Origin: Planctomycetota bacterium
GTDB lineage: Bacteria > Planctomycetota > UBA8742 > UBA2392
Length of the DNA stretch: 64,000 bases
Assembly: GCA_015075515.1 (NCBI GenBank)
Contig: JABTUE010000001.1
Location: 806,001 to 870,000, forward strand
Direction: 5' to 3'
The notes below the pieces were generated by a model that searched no databases, was not told the DNA's origin, and was given only the letters and a program-made list of their open reading frames with translations. Position 1 is the first letter of the stretch. Every line of letters starts with the position of its first letter. Below are positions 15,248-23,419 of this stretch, piece by piece. Both the position numbers and the translations under genes were made by a program.

Positions 15248-16009
15248 CTACTGGTCCAGTTCGCGCCAGCCTTTGGGCAGTCTGGTTTCGCAGCCCAGGG
15301 CTTCGGACAGCCGTTGCACGGCGGTTTCACACACGGTCACGCGGGCGTGCCATTTGCGGTTGGCGGCCACCACGTGCCAGGGCGCGTATTTGGTGCTGGT
15401 TTCCCTGAACATGTCGTTGATGGCGTCTTCGTACTTGTCCCACTTTTCGCGGTTGCGCCAGTCTTCGTCGGTGATCTTCCAGTTCTTGAACGGGTTCTGT
15501 TCGCGTTCCCTGAAGCGCTTGAGCTGTTCGTCCTGGTCAATGTGCAGAAAGAACTTGATTACCGGCACGCCGTCACCGGTCAGGATCTTTTCAAAGGCGT
15601 TGATCTCGCCGTAGGCGCGCTGCCAGGCCTCTTTTTCGGCAAACTTTTCGACGCGCTCGACCAGCACGCGGCCGTACCAGCTTCGGTCAAAGATCGCGAT
15701 CCGGCCCGGGCCGGGCATGCGCGTCCAGAAGCGCTGCAGGTAGTGCACCTGTTTTTCTTCGCTGGTGGGGGCGGCAATCGGGTGCACCACGTAGCCGCGC
15801 GGGTCCAGGCGTTCAATCAGCCGGCGGATCGAGCCGCCCTTGCCCGCGGCGTCCCAGCCTTCGAAGACAAACACGGCCTCGCGTTTGTTTTCGTAGATAT
15901 GGCGCTGGATCAGCAGCAGCTGCAACTGGGCCTTGCGCAGGCGCTCTTCGTATTCGTCCTTGTCGGCGAGTTTGGCCTTGAGGTCAATGTCCTTGAGTTT
16001 GATCGCCAT
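15248..16009 (-). CDS. Polyphosphate kinase 2 family protein
   Basis: A 253-residue PPK2 protein that transfers phosphate between polyphosphate and a nucleotide. Walker A is GWDAAGKGG (residues 51-59), Walker B is IFDRSWYGRVLVERV (Asp108), and the lid region KWDKYEDAINDMFRETST and APWHVV match the family. The single-domain length (about 250) fits PPK2 class I/III rather than the duplicated class II. Whether AMP, ADP or GDP is the substrate cannot be read from the sequence. It converges on ruvC, 23 nt apart, with no terminator seen. Confidence 0.93.
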   Translation of the reverse strand: MAIKLKDIDLKAKLADKDEYEERLRKAQLQLLLIQRHIYENKREAVFVFEGWDAAGKGGSIRRLIERLDPRGYVVHPIAAPTSEEKQVHYLQRFWTRMPGPGRIAIFDRSWYGRVLVERVEKFAEKEAWQRAYGEINAFEKILTGDGVPVIKFFLHIDQDEQLKRFREREQNPFKNWKITDEDWRNREKWDKYEDAINDMFRETSTKYAPWHVVAANRKWHARVTVCETAVQRLSEALGCETRLPKGWRELDQ

Positions 16010-16099
16010 GCAGGTTCCGTGTCTGGAGTTTCGTCTGTCGAGTCTGCTGCAACAACATGCCGGCGGCCGTTGCCGGGGCGCCCGGAATCGGGAACGCCG

Positions 16100-18712
16100 C
16101 TACTCCCTTGCCATTCCCTTCAGGCGCAGCAGTTCGGCCAGCGCCTGCTCGGGCGTGATGCGGCTGGTGTCCACGCCTTCCAGCGCCTGCATCACGTTGT
16201 TCTCCCGGACCGTGAACAGACTGAGCTGCACAGGGCCCTTGCGCCTGGGGCCTTTGGCATCCACGGCCTTGCCGCTGAGCACCGGACTGTCGGCTTCGAG
16301 TTTGCCCAGAATATCACGCGCCCGCGCCACGACCTCGCCGGGTATGCCGGCCAGTTTGGCCACATGAATGCCATAGCTGCGGTCGGCCCCGCCGTCGCCG
16401 ATCTTGTGCAGAAAGATCAGTTCATCCTGCCATTCGCGCACCAGCACGTTCAGGTTGCGCACCTGCGGGTACTTCAGCGCAAGCTGCGTGAGCTCATGAT
16501 AATGGGTCGCAAAGAACGTGCGGGCCCTGGCGCTGATCAGAAACTCGCTGACGGCCCAGGCGATGCTGACGCCGTCAAAGGTGCTGGTGCCGCGGCCGAC
16601 TTCGTCCAGCACCACCAGCGACCGGTCGGTCACATGGTTCAGAATGTTGGCGGTTTCGGCCATTTCCACCATGAACGTGCTTTGGCCGGCGCGGATGTCG
16701 TCGGCGCTGCCCAGGCGCGTGAACACGCGGTCTACCAGGCCGATGCGGGCCTCGCGGGCGGGCACAAAACTGCCGGCCTGGGCCAGCAGCACGCACAGGG
16801 CCAGCGTGCGCACATAGGTGGACTTGCCGGCCATGTTCGGGCCGGTGACGACGGCCATGTTGTGGTTTTCCAGCACGGCGTCGTTGGGTACCAGCTTGCC
16901 GGGCTCCAGTGTGGCCTCGAGCACCGGGTGGCGCGCGTCCAGCAGTGAAAACGCCCGCGAGTCGTCCACCGTGGGCCGCACCCAGGCGCGGTCAATCGCC
17001 ACGCGCGCCAGTGACGCCAGCGTGTCGGTCAGGGCCACCAGCCGCGCCGAGGCCAGCAGGCGCTGGGTGTGCTTGAGCAATTCTTCGCGCAGGGTGTTGA
17101 ACAGCGATTGCTCGAGCTGATGGATGCGTTTCTCGGCGTTGAGGATGCGCGATTCGTAGTCCTTGAGTTCGGGGGTGATGTAACGCTCGGCGCCCTTGAG
17201 GGTCTGTTTGCGGATGTAGTCTTTGGGCACGCGGTCGGCCTGGGCGTGGGTGATTTCGATGTAATAGCCGAACACGCTGTTGTAGCCGACCTTGAGGCTG
17301 GCAATGCCGGTGCGGGCGGCTTCCTGCTGCTGGTAGCGCGCCATCCAGCCCTTGCCGTCGCTGCCCAGTGCGCGCAGTTCGTCAAGTTCGGCGTTGACGC
17401 CGTGGCGGATCACGCCGCCGTCCTTGACGGCCGCGGGCGGTTCGTCGGCAAGCTGGTCTTCCAGCAGGCGTCGCGGTTCGTCCAGGGCGTCAAGGTTGTT
17501 GCCGGCATAGCTCAACAGTGTGCTTTCCGCGCCGGCCAGGGCCGACCGCACCAGCGGCAGCTTGCGCAGCGCCGCGCGCAGGGCGGCGCAGTCGCGGGGC
17601 GTGGCGCGGGATGTTCCCAGCTTGCCGCCCAGGCGTTCCAGGTCGCCCATGCCCTCCAGTGCTTCGCGCAGAATCGCCAGCCGGCGCGGCGTCTGCACCA
17701 GCTCGGCCACCGCGGCGTGGCGCTGGGCGATTTTGCGCGTGTCGGTCAGCGGCGCGGTCAGCCAGGCGCGCAGTTCGCGCGCGCCCATCGGGGTCTGGGT
17801 GCGGTCCACGGCCTCGACCAGCGAGCCCTTGCGGCCGGATTCGCGCAGCGTGCGGGTGATTTCCAGCGCGTCCAGGGTGGCTTTGTCCAGCGCCATGACC
17901 TGGCGCGGGTCAAAGCGCTCAATGGCGCGCATGTGGGCCAGCTTGCCCTTCTGGTTTTCGGCCACGTACTGCAGCAGCGCGCCGGCGGCGGCCACATCCG
18001 GCCCGGTGTGTTCAATGCCGAACCCGCGCAGCGTGCGCACGCCGAACTGGCGGCACAGTTCGTCGTGGGCGCGCTTGGGTTCAAACGAGAAATCCGGCGC
18101 GGCGGTGATCGCCCCGGCCAGAAGCTGGCGTACATCGGCCAGTGTGTCGCGTCCGCCGGTCCACAGTTTTTCCGGCAGCAGCAGCTCGCCCGGTTCCAGC
18201 CGCGCCAGCGCCGCGGCCAGTTCGGCGCCCGCCAGCTCGCAGCACAGAAAGCGCCCGGTCGAAAGTTCCGCCCACGCCAGCCCGCCCGGCTGGCGCCCCC
18301 CCGGCGGCAGCCACGCGGCAATCAGGCTGGGCTTGCGCGCGTCCAGCAGCGCGTCTTCCAGCACCGTGCCGGGTGTGATCACGCGCGAGACTTCGCGGCG
18401 CACCAGCCCTTTGGCCTCGGCGGCGTCTTCGGTCTGTTCGCAGACCACAACGCGCAGCCCGGCCTCCAGCAGCCGCGGCAGGTGCTGGTCCAGCGCGCGC
18501 AGGGGAAACCCGGCCATCAGAATCGGGTTGCCCCGGGTGTCGTCGCCGCGTGTGGTCAGGGTGATGCCCAGCGTTTCGGAAAGCAGCCGGGCGTCGTCAA
18601 AGAACGTCTCAAAGAAATCGCCCATCTGGTAGAGCAGCAGCGCGCCCGCGTGCTGGTCCTTCAGCTCGCGGTACTGTCGCATCGCGGGGGAGTCTTCGCC
18701 CTTGCCGGCCAT
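16100..18712 (-). CDS. mutS: DNA mismatch repair protein MutS
   Basis: An 870-residue ATPase that recognises base mismatches. It starts with the mismatch-binding domain, where QYRELKDQHAGALLLYQMGDFFETFFDDA contains the intercalating Phe and Glu of the F-x-E motif (GDFFETF). The connector, lever and clamp regions follow, then the ABC-type ATPase with Walker A GPNMAGKSTY (about residue 625), Q-loop, signature and Walker B VVLDEVGRGTSTFDG. ATG at 18712 follows a G-rich stretch and matches MutS N-termini. It is 51 nt downstream of a small unknown gene. Confidence 0.97.
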   Translation of the reverse strand: MAGKGEDSPAMRQYRELKDQHAGALLLYQMGDFFETFFDDARLLSETLGITLTTRGDDTRGNPILMAGFPLRALDQHLPRLLEAGLRVVVCEQTEDAAEAKGLVRREVSRVITPGTVLEDALLDARKPSLIAAWLPPGGRQPGGLAWAELSTGRFLCCELAGAELAAALARLEPGELLLPEKLWTGGRDTLADVRQLLAGAITAAPDFSFEPKRAHDELCRQFGVRTLRGFGIEHTGPDVAAAGALLQYVAENQKGKLAHMRAIERFDPRQVMALDKATLDALEITRTLRESGRKGSLVEAVDRTQTPMGARELRAWLTAPLTDTRKIAQRHAAVAELVQTPRRLAILREALEGMGDLERLGGKLGTSRATPRDCAALRAALRKLPLVRSALAGAESTLLSYAGNNLDALDEPRRLLEDQLADEPPAAVKDGGVIRHGVNAELDELRALGSDGKGWMARYQQQEAARTGIASLKVGYNSVFGYYIEITHAQADRVPKDYIRKQTLKGAERYITPELKDYESRILNAEKRIHQLEQSLFNTLREELLKHTQRLLASARLVALTDTLASLARVAIDRAWVRPTVDDSRAFSLLDARHPVLEATLEPGKLVPNDAVLENHNMAVVTGPNMAGKSTYVRTLALCVLLAQAGSFVPAREARIGLVDRVFTRLGSADDIRAGQSTFMVEMAETANILNHVTDRSLVVLDEVGRGTSTFDGVSIAWAVSEFLISARARTFFATHYHELTQLALKYPQVRNLNVLVREWQDELIFLHKIGDGGADRSYGIHVAKLAGIPGEVVARARDILGKLEADSPVLSGKAVDAKGPRRKGPVQLSLFTVRENNVMQALEGVDTSRITPEQALAELLRLKGMARE

Positions 18713-18763
18713 GCCCCCAACGGTGTTCGGGGCGGGCGCGCAAGTCAACGGCAAATGCGACGG

Positions 18764-19066
18764 TTACAACGCGCCGCCGAATCGCCGGCCGGTGCGCGAA
18801 TCGGCCACCGTCGCCGTGGTCTCAAAGTGCCACGCGGCCTCGTGCGGCTCGTGGGCAAGTTGCGACACCACGCGGCAGGCGCCGTTGACGGCGTAAAGCT
18901 CCCAGGCGCCGGTCTCGGCCGTCACGGTCAGCAGAAAGCCGCCCTGGGGCGCGCGGGCGATGAACCGGATCACGCCCTCGAACACCCGGCCGTCCAGTTC
19001 CAGGGCCAGCACATCGCCGACGGCACAGTCGCCAAGCCGGCGCATGACACGAACGCGGGTCTGCAT
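18764..19066 (-). CDS. Hypothetical 100-residue protein
   Basis: A small, probably all-beta protein (LGDCAVGDVLALELDGRVFEGVIRF, GGFLLTVTAETGAWELYAVNG) without signal or membrane segment. No family was recognised. It has a good ribosome site, GGAG 7 nt before ATG, and precedes mutS by 51 nt on the same strand, so it may share its transcript. Confidence 0.6.
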   Translation of the reverse strand: MQTRVRVMRRLGDCAVGDVLALELDGRVFEGVIRFIARAPQGGFLLTVTAETGAWELYAVNGACRVVSQLAHEPHEAAWHFETTATVADSRTGRRFGGAL

Positions 19067-19180
19067 GGGATTCTCCGCAGGGTCATGGACACGCAGTCTA
19101 GCCGGGTCGTGTCAACCAAAGATGAAGGTCGCGTGAATCCCTGGCGCGGCTCGCGGCGTGAAGCCGCAAGCCCGCCGGGC

Positions 19181-19843
19181 TCAGGTGCCGATCAGGGCCA
19201 CGGTTTCGCGCACGGCCTTTTCAATGCCTTCGGCCACGTGCGCGATGCTGGGCCCCAGCATCCAGGCCGGGGTGGTGACAATGCGGTGTTTGCGGTCCAC
19301 GACGAAATCGCGCACGCCGCAGGTTTCGTGCCCGGCGCCGCAGGCGGCCAGCGCCGCGGCGGTGCCTTCGTCGTTGCCGATGGTCAGGGTGGGCCCGGCC
19401 TTGCCCAGCACGGCGGCAATCACGGCCGGGGCAATGCAGATGGCGCAGACCGGTTTTTTCGCCTTGTGGGTTTCGCGCACCAGGCGGGCGACTTCGGGGT
19501 GTACGGTTGCCCTGGCGCCGTTTTTGGCAAAGTCGCTCAGGTTCAGGGCCGCGCCGTAGCCGCCGGGCAGAATCAGCGCGTCAAAGCTGCCGGCCTTGAC
19601 GGTGGCGATGTTGACGATTTCGCCGCGGCAGATGCGGGCGCTTTCGACCAGCACGTTGCGCGATTCGGCGGTTTCCTTGCCGGTCAGGTGGTTGACGACT
19701 TTGGCCTGGGGCATGTCGGGGGCCATGCACAGGGCCTTGACGCCCATGCGGTCAAGGGCCAGCAGGGTCAGCACGGCCTCGTGGATTTCGGCGCCGTCAC
19801 GAAAACCGCACCCGGAAAGAATGACACCGGCGGTGTAGGGCAT
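19181..19843 (-). CDS. elbB: ElbB-type glyoxalase-like DJ-1/PfpI protein
   Basis: A 220-residue protein of the DJ-1/PfpI superfamily. It carries the ElbB signature start AGVILSGCGFRDGAEIHEAVLTLLALDRMG and then ALILPGGYGAALNLSDFA and KPVCAICIAPAVIAAVLG, where the Cys after PV is the nucleophile-elbow position. E. coli ElbB is annotated as an isoprenoid-biosynthesis-linked glyoxalase; the physiological role is not settled. GGAG precedes the ATG at 19843 by 6 nt, so the eight extra upstream residues are rejected. Confidence 0.93.
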   Translation of the reverse strand: MPYTAGVILSGCGFRDGAEIHEAVLTLLALDRMGVKALCMAPDMPQAKVVNHLTGKETAESRNVLVESARICRGEIVNIATVKAGSFDALILPGGYGAALNLSDFAKNGARATVHPEVARLVRETHKAKKPVCAICIAPAVIAAVLGKAGPTLTIGNDEGTAAALAACGAGHETCGVRDFVVDRKHRIVTTPAWMLGPSIAHVAEGIEKAVRETVALIGT

Positions 19844-19918
19844 GGTGGTCTCCTGTGTTGGCGCCAATCAAGCATGGCGCGGCGCGCGGAAAAAGCGCGA
19901 GCCCGGAATTTCCGCCGG

Positions 19919-21550
19919 TCAGAAGCGCAGATCCACGGCCAGTTGCACGCTGCCGCCAAAGCGCTGGGGCAGCGGGTCAAAATCCAGGCTGGTGCCGAAG
20001 TTGTTGGTGTCCACGGCCAGCATGCCCGCGAAGTCCAGCCGGAAAAACGCGATCCGCAGGCCCAGTCCGGCGGTAAACGTGGTGGCCTGGCCGGCGTCGG
20101 CGATGTTCTGCAGCATGCCCGCGCGCACGGCAAACCCGAACAGGCCGAAGTCGGGCTCAAAGCTCACGCCCGCGCGCACGAACTGGGTGTGGTAGTTGGG
20201 CAGCACGTCGCTGCTGACACGGTTGAGGTCAATTTCAAAGCCGAAGCTCAGCGGCAGACCGGCCTTGGCAAACAGGGTGTAGCCTGCGCCCAGCCGGAAC
20301 TGGGGGTCAAAGCGCACCAGCTTGGGGGCCTTGTAATAGCCGCCGTCCCAGCGGAACTCGGGCCCGTTGACGTTGCGGGCGGTAAGCGAAACCGCCAGCG
20401 TATCCAGCCCCGGCACCTGGGGCGTGAACACCAGCCCGAGGTCAAGACCGACGTTGAAGCGTTCGGCGTCGGCCTCAAAGGCGTAGGCCTGGCGCAGGTC
20501 GTCGCGCAGGCGGTTGATGGTGTCTTCCACGCCGTCTTCGTTCATGTCCTGCACGCGCAGCAACTGGCTGAAGGCGTAGGCCTGGATGAACTTGACGGTG
20601 GCGCCCAGCGCCAGCCAGTCAGCGGCGCCCAGAATCGGCAGCCCGAAGCTGTAGGTCAGCCCGATTTCGTACCAGCTCAGGCCGCGGATCAGAAAGCCCG
20701 AGTTGTTGCCCTCCAGCGGGTTGGCGCCGCCCTCCAGACTGGTGCCGGTGCCGTTGAGCGTGTTGAGCAGAAAGTCCAGCAGAATGCCGGCGCCGGCGCC
20801 GCCGAAGTTGATGCCCGCGGCTTCGGCCTGGGCGGCCAGGGCGTCGGCGGACTGCTGGCTGTAGCCGCCGGCCTGAAGCTGGGCGCTGAAGGCCTGGCCG
20901 CCGGGGGTCTGGGGCGCGGGGGCGGGCTGGCCGCTGTTGGCAATCGCCAGCGTGACCAGTTGTTCGAACTGGGCGCCGGATTCGTCGGTCAGGCGATAGC
21001 CGCGCAGGCTTTCCAGATCCACCACCGGTGAAAACGCGCCGATGCCGAAGCCGCCCACATAGATGCCAAACCCGTCACGTGGCAGCAGCAGTCCCGAAAA
21101 GCGCACGCCCAGTCCGGTGCCGGTGCCGACATACAGGCCTTCGCCGTTGAGCCCGTTCAGGCGGTCCAGCGCGTCAAAGACCTTGATGGCAAACCGGAAG
21201 TCTTCAAAGGTGATCGAGTTGGTGCCGGCGTCAAAGGCGCCGTCCTGAAAGCGGTCGAACAGGTCGTTGGCCAGTTCCACGGTGTCGAAGATGAAGCGGA
21301 AACTCTCGCCGTGCACGGCGGCGGAGAACGACGCCGGAATGTCAAACTCGATGTGAAACGCGCCGTCTTTTTCCCAGGGCCGGCGCGCGGCGTTGGCCGG
21401 GTTGTAGTAGGCGGCGGTCCCGCCGCGGGCGAACAGTGCGCCGGCGCCGCCCTGGCCCTGGGCGCGCGAGGAAAAATCAACCCATTCTTCGGCCCCCAGC
21501 GCCGGCGCGAAAAACAGCACGCACAGCGCCCCCAGCACAAACCCTTTCAT
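19919..21550 (-). CDS. Outer-membrane beta-barrel protein, TraF/FadL-like family
   Basis: A 543-residue protein with signal peptide MKGFVLGALCVLFFAPALGA, then the motif SRAQGQGGAGALFARGGTAAYYNPANAA typical of TraF-type (PF13729-like) and FadL-like barrel proteins. Alternating strands continue to the end and the last residue is Phe (VQLAVDLRF), as in barrel proteins assembled by BAM. It therefore implies a diderm envelope. The substrate is unknown; the TraF name is a family label and does not imply conjugation here. The start overlaps the DUF151 stop as ATGA and has GGGAGG 7 nt upstream. Confidence 0.8.
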   Translation of the reverse strand: MKGFVLGALCVLFFAPALGAEEWVDFSSRAQGQGGAGALFARGGTAAYYNPANAARRPWEKDGAFHIEFDIPASFSAAVHGESFRFIFDTVELANDLFDRFQDGAFDAGTNSITFEDFRFAIKVFDALDRLNGLNGEGLYVGTGTGLGVRFSGLLLPRDGFGIYVGGFGIGAFSPVVDLESLRGYRLTDESGAQFEQLVTLAIANSGQPAPAPQTPGGQAFSAQLQAGGYSQQSADALAAQAEAAGINFGGAGAGILLDFLLNTLNGTGTSLEGGANPLEGNNSGFLIRGLSWYEIGLTYSFGLPILGAADWLALGATVKFIQAYAFSQLLRVQDMNEDGVEDTINRLRDDLRQAYAFEADAERFNVGLDLGLVFTPQVPGLDTLAVSLTARNVNGPEFRWDGGYYKAPKLVRFDPQFRLGAGYTLFAKAGLPLSFGFEIDLNRVSSDVLPNYHTQFVRAGVSFEPDFGLFGFAVRAGMLQNIADAGQATTFTAGLGLRIAFFRLDFAGMLAVDTNNFGTSLDFDPLPQRFGGSVQLAVDLRF

Positions 21551-21960
21551 GGTGTGTCCTCCCGGTACAGGGGCTGCAGCACGCGCTCTTCGTCCACAAA
21601 CAGGTCGGCGTTGGCGCCCACCACAATCGCGATCGCGTCGCTGGGCCGGGCGTCTATGCGCACTTCGCCGTCGGCGGTCTGGATCACCAGGTTGGCGTAA
21701 TACGTGGAATCGCGCAGTTCGCTGATTTCAACCGCCTTGACCGTGCCGCCCATGCCGGCAATCACGTTGTCCAGCAGGTCGTGGGTCAGCGGGCGGGGGT
21801 GAAGGCGTCTGGTGACACGGCGGTAAATCGCCACGGCTTCGGCCTCGCCGATTTCGATCGTGAAGTGCCGGGGGCCGGAAAGCTCGCGCAGGATGATGCG
21901 CTGGGCCTGTTCAACATCGGACAGTACAACGCGGGCCAGCGCGAACGGAACCATTGCCAT
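21547..21960 (-). CDS. Bifunctional nuclease family protein (DUF151)
   Basis: A 137-residue protein with the DUF151 core: FTIEIGEAEAVAIYRRV, then RPLTHDLLDNVIAGMGGTVKAVEISELRDSTYYANLVI and the conserved IDARPSDAIAIVVG. Characterised relatives have RNase/DNase activity. The start is ATG 21960 because TACAAT lies exactly 6 nt before it, consistent with a leaderless transcript; an upstream GTG at 21993 would overlap the previous stop as GTGA and is the alternative. Its stop overlaps the next start (ATGA). Confidence 0.88.
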   Translation of the reverse strand: MAMVPFALARVVLSDVEQAQRIILRELSGPRHFTIEIGEAEAVAIYRRVTRRLHPRPLTHDLLDNVIAGMGGTVKAVEISELRDSTYYANLVIQTADGEVRIDARPSDAIAIVVGANADLFVDEERVLQPLYREDTP

Positions 21961-21989
21961 GGCGGCATTGTAGCGCGCGGCGGCGGGCT

Positions 21990-23342
21990 TCACAGGCCCA
22001 TCAGGCCCAGCGCCAGATCGCGCACGCCGGTCATGGCCGGCGCAGCGGGCAGAACGCCGGGTTCGCTGCAGGCAATCAGCGGCCCGTGCGCGCTGTCGGC
22101 CGGAACCAGGCCGTGGCTGCCGCGAACAACCGAGGCATCCAGCGGGCAGGTGCGGAAACGATAGCGCAGGCCCAGTTTTTTGCGCAGCAGTGTGAACGCG
22201 GCGCCAAGGTTGCCGCCGGCCAGAAACAGCTCGCAGGGGTCGTAGCCGGGCTTGCGGTGGATGTCCACGCTGCGGGCAAAGTCGGGCGCGCGGGCGTCGT
22301 CCAGCCAGTAGGGGTAGGCGAACCAGGCGTCGGGTTCGGACAGCAGCACCAGTTCGCCGCTGTCGGGGTGATCAATGCCGGGTTCGGCCTGGGCCGCGCG
22401 GTCCAGAACCGCCGCGACGCCGGGCACGGCGCGCAGTGTCTGGGTCACGGCCGGCAGGTCGGCGCCGTCGCGCACGTACACGTGGGCGGCCTGGTGGTCG
22501 CACACGGCAAAGGCGCGGCTGGTTGTGGGGTCAAGCATTTCGCCAAAGGGCCCGTCGCGCACGCGCAACAGGCCCGCGCGGCGCAGTTCACGGTTGGGGT
22601 GCACGGCGCGGCGCACCGGGGCGATGCCGTATTCACTGACGACAAGAACGGCAGCGTCAACGGCGCGAGCGGCGTCAAGCACCGTGGCGGCGCAGGCGTC
22701 CGCTTCGGCCACCAGACGCGCGGTGTCGGCGCGGTCGCCGTGGCGCTGAAGGTCGTAATCCAGGTGCGGCAGATAACACAGTGTCAGCGCGGGCCGGCGC
22801 GTGTGGATGACCAGGTTCGTGGCGTCGGCAATCCAGCGTGAGCTGGCCAGCCCCGCGCGCGGCCCCCAGAAGGCGGCAAACGGAAAGGGGCCCAGCTTGG
22901 CACGCAGCTCGCGGGCCAGCTCGGGCGGCTCGGTCAGGATGTCGAACTCCTTGCTGCCGTCGCTGCCGTAGTGGGGTTTTGGCGTGACCGACCAGTCGCA
23001 GCCGCTGCCCTGGTTGAACCACCAGAACAGCTTGGCGCAGGTGAAGTTCTGGCCGCGTTCGCGGGCGCGGCGCGCGGCGGTGCGGTACAGCGGCTCGGCG
23101 CCCAGCAGCGCGCTGGACTGCACCCAGTTGCGCACTTCGCCCAGCCGGCGCCAGTACCAGGTGTTGCCCACCACGCCGTGCACGCGCGGCAGTTCGCCCG
23201 TCAGCAGTGTGGCCTGGGCGGTCATGGTCACGGCCGGAAACACGCCGCGCAGCGGCGCGTGCGCCAGCGCCGAAAGCCGGGGCGCCAGCGGCAAAAGCGC
23301 GGGCGTCAGACCGACGACGTTGAGAATCACCAGCGGTCGCAT
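21990..23342 (-). CDS. Alkaline-phosphatase-fold phosphodiesterase/nucleotide pyrophosphatase
   Basis: A 450-residue cytosolic protein of the type I phosphodiesterase/nucleotide pyrophosphatase family. Family features are the N-terminal VILNVVGLTPALL strand, the nucleophile-loop region FPAVTMTAQATLLTGELPRVHGVVGN (Thr nucleophile candidate), YLPHLDYDLQRHGD and the metal-binding loop VVSEYGIAPVRRAVHPNRELRRAG. The metal ligands Asp and His around PHLDYDLQRHGD support hydrolase activity. No signal peptide is seen. The substrate is unknown. The two downstream genes are tightly spaced with it. Confidence 0.87.
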   Translation of the reverse strand: MRPLVILNVVGLTPALLPLAPRLSALAHAPLRGVFPAVTMTAQATLLTGELPRVHGVVGNTWYWRRLGEVRNWVQSSALLGAEPLYRTAARRARERGQNFTCAKLFWWFNQGSGCDWSVTPKPHYGSDGSKEFDILTEPPELARELRAKLGPFPFAAFWGPRAGLASSRWIADATNLVIHTRRPALTLCYLPHLDYDLQRHGDRADTARLVAEADACAATVLDAARAVDAAVLVVSEYGIAPVRRAVHPNRELRRAGLLRVRDGPFGEMLDPTTSRAFAVCDHQAAHVYVRDGADLPAVTQTLRAVPGVAAVLDRAAQAEPGIDHPDSGELVLLSEPDAWFAYPYWLDDARAPDFARSVDIHRKPGYDPCELFLAGGNLGAAFTLLRKKLGLRYRFRTCPLDASVVRGSHGLVPADSAHGPLIACSEPGVLPAAPAMTGVRDLALGLMGL

Positions 23343-23419
23343 GGGTATCTTTTAGAGCCGGCGCGGGTGTTTGTATGCACCGGCGCGGGCGCACCGTGGC
23401 AATTGCAGGCCTGCTGTGC

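Noticed and set aside
17069-21031. A 1320-codon open frame on the plus strand opposite mutS, elbB and the barrel gene
   Set aside because: It is antisense to genes with clear family motifs, has no ribosome site and its composition (Gln/His/Gly/Val-rich) is the typical mirror of GC-rich genes. It reflects codon bias only.
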